Assembly: GCA_036508875.1 (NCBI GenBank)
Contig: DATCGP010000012.1
Coordinates: forward strand, 15,803 to 79,802
Direction of reading: 5' to 3'
Source of the DNA: PALSA-660 sp036508875
GTDB taxonomy: Bacteria > Actinomycetota > Coriobacteriia > Anaerosomatales > PALSA-660
DNA: 64,000 nucleotides
Below are positions 1-8,068 of this stretch, one piece after another. The notes beneath the pieces are model-generated. The model had not been told where the DNA came from and ran no database searches. It worked only from the letters and a program-made list of their open reading frames with translations. Made by a program: the position numbers and the translations under genes. The first letter of the stretch is position 1; each line of letters opens with the position of its first letter.

Positions 1-452
1 TCTGCGAGTTCGCGCGCAACATCGCCGGCCTGGCGGGCGCCAACTCCACGGAGTTCGATCCCGCGACGCCTCACCCGGTCATCGACCTTATGCGCGAGCA
101 GAACGATGTCCACGACATGGGCGGCACCATGCGCCTCGGCGCGTATCCGTGCAAGGTCGTCCCGGACACCAAGGGCTGGGATGCGTACGGCGAGGAAGTC
201 ATCTACGAGCGCCATCGTCACCGTTATGAGGTCAGCAACGAGTACCGCCAGCAGCTGACCGACGCCGGCCTCGTCATCTCGGGGATGTCCCCTGACGGCA
301 AGCTCGTCGAGATGGTGGAGCTTCCAGGCCACCCGTGGTTCGTGGGCAACCAGGGCCACCCCGAGTTCAAGAGCCGTCCGACGCGTCCGGCGCCGCTGTT
401 TCGCGACTTCATCGGCGCGGCGGTCGCCTACAAGCACGAGCGGAAGGCGTAA
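1..452 (+). CDS. pyrG: CTP synthase, C-terminal part (5' end outside window)
   Basis: This is the glutaminase end of CTP synthase, which makes CTP from UTP, ATP and glutamine-derived ammonia in the cytoplasm. The frame is open from the first complete codon at position 3, so the gene begins upstream of the window. The visible part carries the family's ANSTEFDP, MGGTMRLG and ERHRHRYEV blocks, and the NQGHPEFKSRP block that supplies the catalytic His and Glu of the class I amidotransferase triad. The nucleophile Cys lies outside the window. The stop is 7 bp before the M20 peptidase gene, so the two are probably co-transcribed. Identification is secure from the motifs. Confidence 0.95.
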   Translation, partial: CEFARNIAGLAGANSTEFDPATPHPVIDLMREQNDVHDMGGTMRLGAYPCKVVPDTKGWDAYGEEVIYERHRHRYEVSNEYRQQLTDAGLVISGMSPDGKLVEMVELPGHPWFVGNQGHPEFKSRPTRPAPLFRDFIGAAVAYKHERKA

Positions 453-459
453 CGGGACC

Positions 460-1584
460 ATGGGCGACGATCAGACTCTGCGCGTCCTCGACACCTTCCT
501 CGAAGCGGTCCGGATCGACAGCCCTTCGGGTGAGGAGGCTGCTTTCGCACAGTGGTGCGCGGAGCGCCTTCGCGAGGTCGGCTGCACCGTCCGCTTCGAC
601 GAGACCGGACCGGCAAGCGGCTCGGACTCCGGCAACCTCATCGCCGAGTTCCCGGGCGATGCGGAAGGCACCGTGGTCGTGTTGTGCGCCCACCTCGACA
701 CCGTGATGCCGGGCCGCGGGATCCGCCCGGTCGTCGCTGACGGCGTCGTTCGTTCCTCGGGCGACACGATCCTCGCCTCCGACGACAAGGCCGGCGTGGC
801 AGCGATCATCGAGGCGCTCAGGCGGGTGCGCGAGTCCGGTGCGGTGACCGCTCCGGCACGCGTGATCTTGACCACGGGCGAGGAGATGGGGCTCCAGGGA
901 GCCAAGGCGATCTCACCGAACGACTGTGCCGGAGACGTCTGCCTGGTCCTGGACGCGCACGGCGCGGTCGGCGGGATCGTGGGCGCAGCGCCGACGCAGT
1001 ACACGTTCCGGGCTGAGTTCACGGGCGTTCCCGCCCATGCGGGCGTCGAGCCTGAGAAGGGCCGTTCGGCGCTCATCATGGCCGCCAAGGCCGTGTGCGC
1101 GATGCGGCTCGGGCGCTTGGATGCCGCCACCACGGCCAATGTGGGCGAGATCCGGGGCGGCACGGCGACCAACGTCATCACCGCCTCGTGCGTCATGAGA
1201 GGCGAATGCCGGTCGCTCGACCCGCAGGCCGCGGAGTCGGTGCGTCTGGAGATGGATGCCGCGATGCACGCGGCCGCGCTCGAGGGCGGCGGGACCGTCC
1301 AGGTCGAGTGGAACCTGGAATACGAGGGCTTCCGGTTCCCGCCCGACGACCCGAGCGTGGAGCTGGTCGCAGGAGCGGTCCGCTCGATCGGCATGACTCC
1401 GAGCGTCTTCGAGACCGGCGGTGGGAGCGACGCGAACGTGCTGACGGCGAAGGGGCTCCCATCGATCGTGCTCTCGTGCGGCATGACCGACGTCCACGGC
1501 ACCGGTGAGTCCATAGAGGTCGCCGACCTCGTGTCGCTCGTCGACCTGCTGGTCACCGTGTTGGCGAGAGCGGTCGTCCGCTAG
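460..1584 (+). CDS. M20-family metallopeptidase, PepT-like
   Basis: Predicted cytosolic di-zinc amino- or tripeptidase of 374 residues. The M20 signature is complete: AHLDT around residues 77-81 (His78 metal ligand, Asp80), ASDDKAG at 106-112 (bridging Asp), TTGEEMG at 138-144 (catalytic Glu and metal-ligand Glu), LDAHG at 164-168, and a late MTDVHGTGE block with the last His ligand. The length fits PepT-like proteins of Gram-positives. The ATG start lies 7 bp after pyrG; no strong ribosome site is visible. Its neighbour ald suggests peptide and amino-acid use, but that is inference. Exact substrate cannot be read from sequence; other M20 members hydrolyse N-acyl amino acids. Confidence 0.85.
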   Translation: MGDDQTLRVLDTFLEAVRIDSPSGEEAAFAQWCAERLREVGCTVRFDETGPASGSDSGNLIAEFPGDAEGTVVVLCAHLDTVMPGRGIRPVVADGVVRSSGDTILASDDKAGVAAIIEALRRVRESGAVTAPARVILTTGEEMGLQGAKAISPNDCAGDVCLVLDAHGAVGGIVGAAPTQYTFRAEFTGVPAHAGVEPEKGRSALIMAAKAVCAMRLGRLDAATTANVGEIRGGTATNVITASCVMRGECRSLDPQAAESVRLEMDAAMHAAALEGGGTVQVEWNLEYEGFRFPPDDPSVELVAGAVRSIGMTPSVFETGGGSDANVLTAKGLPSIVLSCGMTDVHGTGESIEVADLVSLVDLLVTVLARAVVR

Positions 1585-1611
1585 GCGTGCCGCGGGCCGC
1601 ACCTCGTCCCG

Positions 1612-1639
1612 TTGTCCTCGCGAAGGCGAGAGGTACACT
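1612..1639 (+). promoter_or_regulatory. Candidate promoter for ald
   Basis: TTGTCC at 1612-1617 and TACACT at 1634-1639 are separated by 16 bp, a reasonable match to a housekeeping sigma-70 type promoter. It lies in the 177-bp gap between the M20 peptidase gene and ald, giving a leader of about 115 nt. There is no experimental support. Confidence 0.4.
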
Positions 1640-1761
1640 GTCGGAGGTCCGACCAGAGGTCGGTTGCAGTCATCGCACAAGCCGCTCAGCGGCGTGCATA
1701 TCCGTGCCGGGGCCGGGTCGTGAGTGACCGGTCGACTTGTCGAGGAAGGGAAGAGCCCCAG

Positions 1762-2877
1762 ATGATCATCGGTGTGCCCAAGGAGATCAAGAACAACGAG
1801 TTCCGCGTCGGCATGACGCCCGGCGGCGTCCGCGAGTTCGTCGCGCATGGCCACTCGGTGCTCGTCGAGAACGCAGCGGGGGAAGGTTCCTCTTTCGCTG
1901 ACGCCGAGTACGCCACCGCCGGCGCCGAGATCGTCGCCACGGCGGAAGAGGTCTTCGCCCGCGCCGACATGATCGTCAAGGTCAAGGAGCCTCAGCCGGT
2001 CGAGATCGCTCGCCTGCGCGAGGGCCAGATCCTCTACACCTATCTGCACCTCGCTCCCGACTTCGAGCAGACCGAGGGCCTCATCGGCTCCGGCGCCGTC
2101 TGCATCGCGTACGAGACCGTCGAGCTGCCGAACCACTCGTTGCCCTTGCTGGCCCCGATGTCAGAGGTCGCTGGCCGTATGGCCGCGCAGGTCGGCGCGA
2201 CCTACCTGCAGAAGCCGTTCGGCGGCCGCGGTGTGCTGATGGGCGGTACCCCGGGCGTCGCCCCGGCGCAGGTCGTCGTGCTCGGCGGCGGCGTGGTCGG
2301 CACGAATGCCGCATACGTCGCGATGGGCATGGGCGCGCACGTCACGATCATGGACATCAACATCGACCGCCTTCGCTACCTCGACGAGATCTGGGGCAAC
2401 AGGGTACGCACCCTGTACTCGAGCAAGCACAACATCGAGGAAGCGGTCTATGCGGCCGACCTTGTCATCGGATCGGTGCTGCTTCCGGGCGCCAAGACCC
2501 CGTGGCTCGTGACGAAGGACATGCTCCCGAAGATGAAGAGGGGCTCGGTCGTCGTCGACGTCTCCGTCGATCAGGGCGGCTGCATCGAGACCACCCACGC
2601 CACGACCCACGCCGACCCGACCTTCTTCGTCGACGGCGTGCTGCACTACGGCGTCGCCAACATGCCGGGCGCGGTGCCCAACACCTCCACCCTGGCGCTC
2701 ACCAACGCGACGCTGCGTTACGGTCTCGCGATCGCCGACAAGGGCTGGAAGAAGGCCGTTGCCGACGACGCCGCACTCGCCAAGGGCGTCAACATCGTCG
2801 GTGGCAAGGTCACCTACAAGGAGGTCGCGGAAGTGCACGGCCTCGAGTACACGCCGCTGGAGTCGATGCTCGCGTAG
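1762..2877 (+). CDS. ald: Alanine dehydrogenase
   Basis: NAD-dependent alanine dehydrogenase, interconverting L-alanine and pyruvate plus ammonia. The 371-residue length is exactly typical. The start was chosen at ATG 1762 because a GAGGAAGGG ribosome site ends at 1750 and because the protein then begins with the family's MIIGVPKEIK. Visible residues are Arg15, Lys75 and His96 (YLHLAP), matching the substrate and catalytic positions of the family; then the SEVAGRMAAQ segment and a Rossmann VVVLGGGVVGTNAA motif. It stands alone between its own promoter and a strong hairpin, so it is likely monocistronic. A longer in-frame extension upstream to 1612 has no ribosome site and is not believed. Confidence 0.95.
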   Translation: MIIGVPKEIKNNEFRVGMTPGGVREFVAHGHSVLVENAAGEGSSFADAEYATAGAEIVATAEEVFARADMIVKVKEPQPVEIARLREGQILYTYLHLAPDFEQTEGLIGSGAVCIAYETVELPNHSLPLLAPMSEVAGRMAAQVGATYLQKPFGGRGVLMGGTPGVAPAQVVVLGGGVVGTNAAYVAMGMGAHVTIMDINIDRLRYLDEIWGNRVRTLYSSKHNIEEAVYAADLVIGSVLLPGAKTPWLVTKDMLPKMKRGSVVVDVSVDQGGCIETTHATTHADPTFFVDGVLHYGVANMPGAVPNTSTLALTNATLRYGLAIADKGWKKAVADDAALAKGVNIVGGKVTYKEVAEVHGLEYTPLESMLA

Positions 2878-2899
2878 GGCATCTCCCGCTGCCTCGTTC

Positions 2900-2935
2900 A
2901 GAGCGGCCGTCCGGGTGATCCCGGGCGGCCGCTCT
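2900..2935 (+). terminator. Hairpin terminator after ald
   Basis: The arms at 2900-2915 and 2920-2935 pair over 16 bp with one G-U pair and a TGAT loop, starting 23 bp after the ald stop. There is no long T-run after it (TCGTGCT), so efficiency as a factor-independent terminator is uncertain. Confidence 0.6.
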
Positions 2936-2997
2936 CGTGCTCTCGTATGTGGGTGCGCTCGGGTGCGCGCAGGTGCGCGGTGCGCGATACTGCACGC

Positions 2998-4026
2998 ATG
3001 AGCAACAGCAACGACAGCGCCACTGGCGGAGCGAGCACCGCGGCGAGCCCGGAGGCGTCGATCCAGGAACCGCCGCCATCGCCATTGGCGCCCCTGGTCG
3101 ACGACTTCCTCAGCTACCTCACCGTCGAGCGCGGCGCGTCGGCGAACACGATCTCGGCCTACCGGGCTGACTTGAAGCGATACACGGTGTTCCTGCGCGA
3201 GCGCGGTGTGCCGACGGTGGACGCGGTGACCCGCGACGACGTCGCGGCCTGGATGGGGACCCTTCGCGCGGAGGGTGCCGCGCCCCGCACGATCGAGCGG
3301 CGGGTGGCGGCGGTCAAGTCGTTCCATCGCTTCCTGGTGCGCGAGGGCATCACAACGAACCATCCCACTGCGGCGTTGCCGCTCCCGAAGGTCCCGGAAC
3401 GGTTGCCCGATGTCGTGAGCATCGATGACATCGAGCGGTTCCTGTCGCAGCCTTTCCCGCAGGGCCCGGTGGGGTACCGCGACCGCGCGATGCTCGAGGT
3501 GCTGTACGGCTGCGGCATCCGCGTGAGCGAACTGACCGGGCTCGACCTGCGCGACGTCGAACTGGCGGAAGGCTATCTGCGCGTATTCGGCAAGGGCCGG
3601 AAGGAACGGGTGACGCCCATCGCGGGCGCGGCCGCTTCCGCCCTGCAGGACTACCTGAGCCACGGCCGGCCCTTCCTCCGCACCAAGCACGGCGCGAGCC
3701 GCCAGGACCCGGACGCGGTGTTCCTGAACGTCCGTGGCGGACGTCTCACGCGCGCCACCATCCATGCGCTCGTGCACATGTACGGCGGCCGGGTCGGGCT
3801 CGACCTGCACCCGCACACGCTCCGCCATTCCTTCGCGACACACCTGCTCGAGGGTGGCGCGGACCTACGCGCGCTGCAGGAGATGTTGGGGCACGCGGAC
3901 ATCTCGACGACGCAGATCTACACGCATGTGGACCGCTCGCATCTCCGCGAGGAGTACCTGTCGACGCACCCTCGCGCGCGGATCCGGAGCGGGGGCGCTG
4001 CCCGACCTCCCGGACGGGTAGACTAG
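2998..4026 (+). CDS. xerD: Site-specific tyrosine recombinase XerC/XerD
   Basis: Chromosome-dimer resolution recombinase acting at dif. The 342-residue product has an N-terminal SAM-like core-binding domain (about residues 30-120) and a catalytic domain with the full set of active residues: Arg175 (GCGIRVSEL), Lys199, His273 and Arg276 (HPHTLRHSFATH), His299 (LGHAD) and nucleophile Tyr308 (TQIYTH). Usual Xer proteins are about 300 residues; the extra is a Ser/Ala/Pro-rich N-terminal tail of about 30. I chose ATG 2998. A GATACT box at 2986-2991 lies 6 bp upstream, so the message may be leaderless. The upstream ATG at 2947 has no ribosome site. XerC and XerD cannot be separated by eye. Confidence 0.88.
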   Translation: MSNSNDSATGGASTAASPEASIQEPPPSPLAPLVDDFLSYLTVERGASANTISAYRADLKRYTVFLRERGVPTVDAVTRDDVAAWMGTLRAEGAAPRTIERRVAAVKSFHRFLVREGITTNHPTAALPLPKVPERLPDVVSIDDIERFLSQPFPQGPVGYRDRAMLEVLYGCGIRVSELTGLDLRDVELAEGYLRVFGKGRKERVTPIAGAAASALQDYLSHGRPFLRTKHGASRQDPDAVFLNVRGGRLTRATIHALVHMYGGRVGLDLHPHTLRHSFATHLLEGGADLRALQEMLGHADISTTQIYTHVDRSHLREEYLSTHPRARIRSGGAARPPGRVD

Positions 4027-4091
4027 TCCAGAGCGGTGTCTCGCAGGGCCACGAACAGGCACGGGCGATCGCGGAACGGGGCGTCAGGCGG

Positions 4092-4121
4092 TTGCCCACG
4101 CCGAGGGTCCGAAGGGATACC
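4092..4121 (+). promoter_or_regulatory. Weak candidate promoter for the BMP transporter operon
   Basis: TTGCCC at 4092-4097 and GATACC at 4116-4121 with an 18-bp spacer lie in the 141-bp gap before the lipoprotein gene. The match is modest and other pairings in this AT-richer patch are possible. Confidence 0.25.
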
Positions 4122-4167
4122 ATATGCATAAGGAAGTAACGGCGGTGGATAGGGGAAGGTGGTAGGT

Positions 4168-5244
4168 GTGAAGAAGAGTCTTCGTTCGGTTCTCGCGCTT
4201 GTGATCATGATCTGCATGATGGCCATTGTGGTTGCGGGCTGCACGACTCCGACGACGACTACTACGTCGACCACGACCACGACGCCTACGGCGGTCACGC
4301 TGAAGGCCGCGATGGTGACCGACGTCGGCGGTCTCGGCGACAAGTCGTTCAACGACCTGAGCTGGGCGGGCCTCGAGAAGGCCAAGGCCGATCTGGGCGT
4401 GGACACGAAGGTCCTCACCTCGAAGGTCATGACCGACTACGAGACGAACCTCACGCAGCTCGCGGGAGCCGGCTACAGCCCGGTCTTCGCAGTTGGCTTC
4501 CTCATGCAGGCCGCAGTGAACAAGGTAGCGACCTCGACCCCGGACACGAACTTCGGCGGCATCGACATCGCCCTCGACCCGTGCCCCAGCAACTACGTGG
4601 GCCTGACGTTCAAGGAGCAGGAGGCCGGCTATCTCGCCGGTATCGTTGCCGGACTTGCGACCAAGGACACGTTCGACGCCCGTCTGAACACCCAGAACAT
4701 CATCGGCTTCGTCGGCGGCATGGAGATCCCTCCGGTCGTCCGGTATCAGGCCGGCTTTGTCGCTGGTGCCAAGTCGGTCAATCCGAGCGTCAAGGTCATC
4801 TCGCTGTACGCGGGTAAGTTCGACGATCAGGCCAAGGGTAAGGAACTCGGCCTGTCGCTGATCTCGCAGGGCGCGGACGTCGTCTTCGCCGCAGCGGGCC
4901 AGACCGGCATCGGCACGTTCAACGCATGCCAGGAGTCCAAGAAGGCGCTGTTCATCGGCGTCGACACCGACCAGTACATGACCCTGACGAACCCCGGTGA
5001 CACGATCCTGACCTCCGCGGTCAAGCGCATCGACGTCGCGGTGTTCGACGTGGTCAAGAAGGCCCTCGACGGCGCCTTCCCCGGTGGGAAGAACCTGACC
5101 TACGGCCTGGTCGAGGACGGCGTGGGCCTCGCCCCGTACCACGATTTCGATGCCAAGGTGCCGCAGGCCATCAAGGACGCGGTCACCAAGGCGATCTCCG
5201 ACATCAAGGCCGGAACGGTTGTCGTTCCCGAGACCGTCAAGTAA
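4168..5244 (+). CDS. BMP-family substrate-binding lipoprotein (nucleoside ABC importer)
   Basis: Extracytoplasmic binding protein of the BmpA/NupN/PnrA family, which captures purine nucleosides for an ABC importer. The product of 358 residues starts with KK, a hydrophobic signal stretch and lipobox VVAGC (lipid-modified Cys25), followed by a Thr-rich linker. GGLGDKSFND and FAVGFLMQAA segments fit the family. GTG 4168 is preferred because GGGGAAGG at 4152-4159 lies 8 nt upstream; a GTG at 4159 would overlap that site. It heads an operon with an ATPase and two permeases, matching the nupNOPQ order. Nucleoside specificity is inferred from family and context; some members bind other ligands. Confidence 0.9.
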   Translation: MKKSLRSVLALVIMICMMAIVVAGCTTPTTTTTSTTTTTPTAVTLKAAMVTDVGGLGDKSFNDLSWAGLEKAKADLGVDTKVLTSKVMTDYETNLTQLAGAGYSPVFAVGFLMQAAVNKVATSTPDTNFGGIDIALDPCPSNYVGLTFKEQEAGYLAGIVAGLATKDTFDARLNTQNIIGFVGGMEIPPVVRYQAGFVAGAKSVNPSVKVISLYAGKFDDQAKGKELGLSLISQGADVVFAAAGQTGIGTFNACQESKKALFIGVDTDQYMTLTNPGDTILTSAVKRIDVAVFDVVKKALDGAFPGGKNLTYGLVEDGVGLAPYHDFDAKVPQAIKDAVTKAISDIKAGTVVVPETVK

Positions 5245-5289
5245 GTCCGTGACGGCGCTCGACGGAACCATCCGTTAGAGGCGATGATG

Positions 5290-5329
5290 GGGGCGGCCGG
5301 TTCTCTCGTGAGGATCCGGTCGCCCCTTT
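5290..5329 (+). terminator. Hairpin between binding protein and ATPase genes
   Basis: Arms 5290-5300 and 5316-5326 pair over 11 bp with one G-U pair, and TTT follows directly. It lies within the 128-bp gap between the lipoprotein and ATPase genes and probably gives partial termination or protects the 3' end of the lipoprotein message, keeping binding protein in excess over the membrane components. Confidence 0.5.
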
Positions 5330-5372
5330 CGCTTGCAAGACAGCTTCGGTATCTGGAGGGGGTACGCCGCGC

Positions 5373-6923
5373 ATGCCGGTTCTCGAACTGCGTGAGATAA
5401 CCAAGGTCTTCCCGGGAGTCCGCGCCAACGACCGGGTCTCGCTGACGCTCGAACGAGGCGAGATCGTCGCGCTGCTGGGTGAGAACGGGGCCGGCAAGTC
5501 GACACTCATGAATGTGGCCTACGGGCTGCTGTCGGCCGACGGCGGCGAGATCCTGGTGGATGGCGCACCCGTCCGCATCAGGAGTCCTCGCGATGCGATC
5601 GCCCTGGGCATAGGCATGGTCCACCAGCACTTCATGCTCGTCGAGCCGCTCACCGTGACCGAGAACATCATCCTCGGGCACGAGCCCACGCGTTTCGGCG
5701 TGGTGGACCGCAAGGGCGCGCGGAAGCGCGTGGAAGAGCTGTCGCAGCAGTACGGGCTCAAGGTCGAACCCGATGCGGTGGTTCGCGACCTCTCAGTCGG
5801 CATGCAACAGCGCGTCGAGATACTCAAGGCCCTGTACCAGGGCGCTCGCATACTGATCCTCGACGAGCCCACCGCCGTCCTCACCCCGCAGGAAGTCCGG
5901 GAGTTGTTCCGCGTCATCAGGTCGCTCGTCGACGCGGGGCTGTCGGTCGTCTTGATCACGCACAAGCTCGACGAGGTCATGGGCGCGGCGGACCGGGTCG
6001 TAGTCATGCGTGACGGGCGCGTGGTAGGGGAGACGACACCGAAGGAGACCGACCAGATCGGGCTCGCGCGCATGATGGTGGGACGTGACGTCGTGCTTCG
6101 GATCGACAAGGCCGAGGCCCACCCGACCGAAGTCGTGCTCCGCGTCACCGACCTCGTCGTGAAGAGCCAGCGCGGGCTCGAGTCTCTCAAGGGTGTCTCG
6201 CTCGAGGTCCGGGCTGGCGAGATCGTCGGGATCGCGGGTGTCGATGGCAACGGCCAGACGGAGCTCGTCGAGGCGATCGTGGGCCTGCGCCGGGCGAACA
6301 GCGGGAAGATCGCGCTGAAGGACCGCGACATCACGCGCGCGTCGACGCGGAAGACGATCGAAGCGGGCGTATCGCATGTCCCCGAAGACCGGCACAGGCG
6401 GGGTCTCATACTCGAATTCGACGTGGCGGAGAACCTCATCCTCGGCGACCATCGCCGGATGCCCTTCGCCAGGATGGGCATCACCCGGCCGGGTGCCATC
6501 TCGATCACCGCGCGCAAGCGGATCGAGGACTACGACATCCGCACGCCTTCCGAGTACGTGTTGGCGGGTGCGCTTTCGGGCGGCAACCAGCAGAAGGTGG
6601 TGCTCGCGCGGGAACTTGGGCGGGAGCCCGAGCTGCTCGTCGCGGCCCAGCCGACCCGCGGCCTCGACGTCGGGGCGATCGAGTTCGTGCACCGCAGGCT
6701 CATCGCCGAACGTGACAGCGGGACAGCGATCCTGCTCGTGAGCATGGAGCTGGAGGAGGTCATGTACTTGTCCGACCGCATCCTCGTGATGTACGGGGGC
6801 TATGTGGTCGCTGAGTTTGAAGCCGGTGAGGTCGATGCGGAGCGGATCGGCTACTACATGACCGGCGGCAAGCCCACCGAGTCGGCGGCCGAACCGGTCG
6901 TGGCGTCGGGGGGTGCGCTGTGA
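5373..6923 (+). CDS. ABC importer ATPase with two nucleotide-binding domains (BMP/nucleoside type)
   Basis: Cytosolic energising subunit of 516 residues containing two ABC modules. Domain 1 has Walker A GENGAGKST near residues 36-44, signature LSVGMQQR and Walker B ILILDEPTAVL. Domain 2 has a degenerate Walker A (GVDGNGQTEL, lacking the Lys), an intact signature LSGGNQQKV, and a Walker B ending VAAQPTRGLDV instead of DEPT. That asymmetry is usual in this ATPase family, so the first site is the likely hydrolytic one. GGAGGGGG upstream supports the ATG at 5373. The stop overlaps the first permease start by 4 bp (GTGA), indicating translational coupling. The nearest named relatives are B. subtilis NupO/YufO. 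Confidence 0.92.
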   Translation: MPVLELREITKVFPGVRANDRVSLTLERGEIVALLGENGAGKSTLMNVAYGLLSADGGEILVDGAPVRIRSPRDAIALGIGMVHQHFMLVEPLTVTENIILGHEPTRFGVVDRKGARKRVEELSQQYGLKVEPDAVVRDLSVGMQQRVEILKALYQGARILILDEPTAVLTPQEVRELFRVIRSLVDAGLSVVLITHKLDEVMGAADRVVVMRDGRVVGETTPKETDQIGLARMMVGRDVVLRIDKAEAHPTEVVLRVTDLVVKSQRGLESLKGVSLEVRAGEIVGIAGVDGNGQTELVEAIVGLRRANSGKIALKDRDITRASTRKTIEAGVSHVPEDRHRRGLILEFDVAENLILGDHRRMPFARMGITRPGAISITARKRIEDYDIRTPSEYVLAGALSGGNQQKVVLARELGREPELLVAAQPTRGLDVGAIEFVHRRLIAERDSGTAILLVSMELEEVMYLSDRILVMYGGYVVAEFEAGEVDAERIGYYMTGGKPTESAAEPVVASGGAL

Positions 6924-8068
6924 GCGAGAGTCATGAAGCCACCGTCACCGAGTCACGGTGGATGAGCGTTCTGCGGACGATCGGCGTGCCGATCCTGTCG
7001 GTCTTGCTCGCAGTGGGGATCGGTTCCCTGATCCTCTTGGCGGGAGGATATGACCCGCTGAAGGCGTACGCGGCACTGTTCCAGGGCGCCTTCGGCGGCC
7101 CGATGCGCAAGCCCCTCGACGCGATCGGCGACACGCTGGTGCGCTCGACGCCGCTCATGTTCACAGGCCTCGCGGTCGGCTTCGGCTTCCGCGCGAACCT
7201 GTTCAACATCGGCGCCGAGGGCCAGTTCATCCTCGGGTCCCTCGGAGCGGCATGGTTCGGCCTGCTCTTCGCCGGCCTGCCCACCATCGCGAGCATCCCT
7301 TTGATCCTGATCGGGGCGGCGCTGTTCGGCGCTGCCTGGGCGTTCATCCCGGCGTTGCTCAAGGCCCGGACCGGAGCGCACGAGGTCATCACGACGATGA
7401 TGTTCTCGTGGATCGCCCTGTACCTCACCTCGTGGATCATCTCGGGCCCTCTTGCAGAGTCCGCGACGAACAACTTCCAGACCCCGATGCTGTCGTCGGC
7501 AGTCTGGCTGCCCACGCTCGACAAGATCATCCCGGGGCTCCCGGCGCTGAAGTACGCGCACGCGGGGCTTCTCGTAGCCATCGCGGCGGCGATCGTCGTC
7601 GCACTGCTGCTACGCCGGACGACCCTGGGATACGAGGTGCGGGCGGTCGGGTTCAACCCAACGGCCGCGCAGAACGGCGGCATCTCGATACCTCTGACCA
7701 CGATCTGGGCCTTGTGCATCTCGGGCGCGCTCGCGGGCATGGCCGGCGCCTCGGAGGTCCTCGGGGTCACGCACCGGATGTACGACCAGGTCTCGGCGGG
7801 GGCGGGATACGGCTTCACGGGGATCGCGGTCGCCCTGCTCGGCAGGAAGAACCCGGCCGGGATCATCGTCGCGGCGCTGCTCTTCGGAGCGCTCTCCGCC
7901 GGTTCCGGCACGATGCAGCTCTTCGCGAGCGTGCCTGACAAGATCGTCATGATCATCCAGGCGCTGATCATCTTCTTCGTGGGTGCGGAGACGATCGTCA
8001 GCTGGTATGTGAAGCGGCGCCAGAGACTCGCGCTCGAGCGAAGGGGAGCCGGCCATGCTGCTGAGTGA
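6920..8068 (+). CDS. ABC importer permease 1 (BMP/nucleoside type, BPD_transp_2)
   Basis: Membrane subunit of 382 residues with about eight to ten hydrophobic segments, beginning after a short charged N-terminus. It carries the NIGAEGQFILG block typical of the branched-chain amino acid/nucleoside permease superfamily and an AGMAGASEVLG block. The GTG start overlaps the ATPase stop by 4 bp, and its 3' end overlaps the second permease by 14 bp. NupP/YufP is the closest named counterpart by gene order. The last residues are basic (VKRRQRLALERR), consistent with a cytoplasmic C-terminus. Confidence 0.9.
   Translation: MSESHEATVTESRWMSVLRTIGVPILSVLLAVGIGSLILLAGGYDPLKAYAALFQGAFGGPMRKPLDAIGDTLVRSTPLMFTGLAVGFGFRANLFNIGAEGQFILGSLGAAWFGLLFAGLPTIASIPLILIGAALFGAAWAFIPALLKARTGAHEVITTMMFSWIALYLTSWIISGPLAESATNNFQTPMLSSAVWLPTLDKIIPGLPALKYAHAGLLVAIAAAIVVALLLRRTTLGYEVRAVGFNPTAAQNGGISIPLTTIWALCISGALAGMAGASEVLGVTHRMYDQVSAGAGYGFTGIAVALLGRKNPAGIIVAALLFGALSAGSGTMQLFASVPDKIVMIIQALIIFFVGAETIVSWYVKRRQRLALERRGAGHAAE

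Noticed and set aside
2950..2986. Repeated GTGCGC-like units as a repeat array or CRISPR.
   Set aside because: The units are irregular, only a few bases long and lack spacers; best seen as GC-rich low complexity.
4027..4167. Purine or other riboswitch ahead of the nucleoside transporter.
   Set aside because: No conserved aptamer core was found in the 141-bp gap.
6230..6680. Degenerate Walker A (no Lys) and AAQPT Walker B in the second domain of the nucleoside transporter ATPase.
   Set aside because: This asymmetry is a normal feature of the double-domain ATPases of this transporter family, not a sign of decay.
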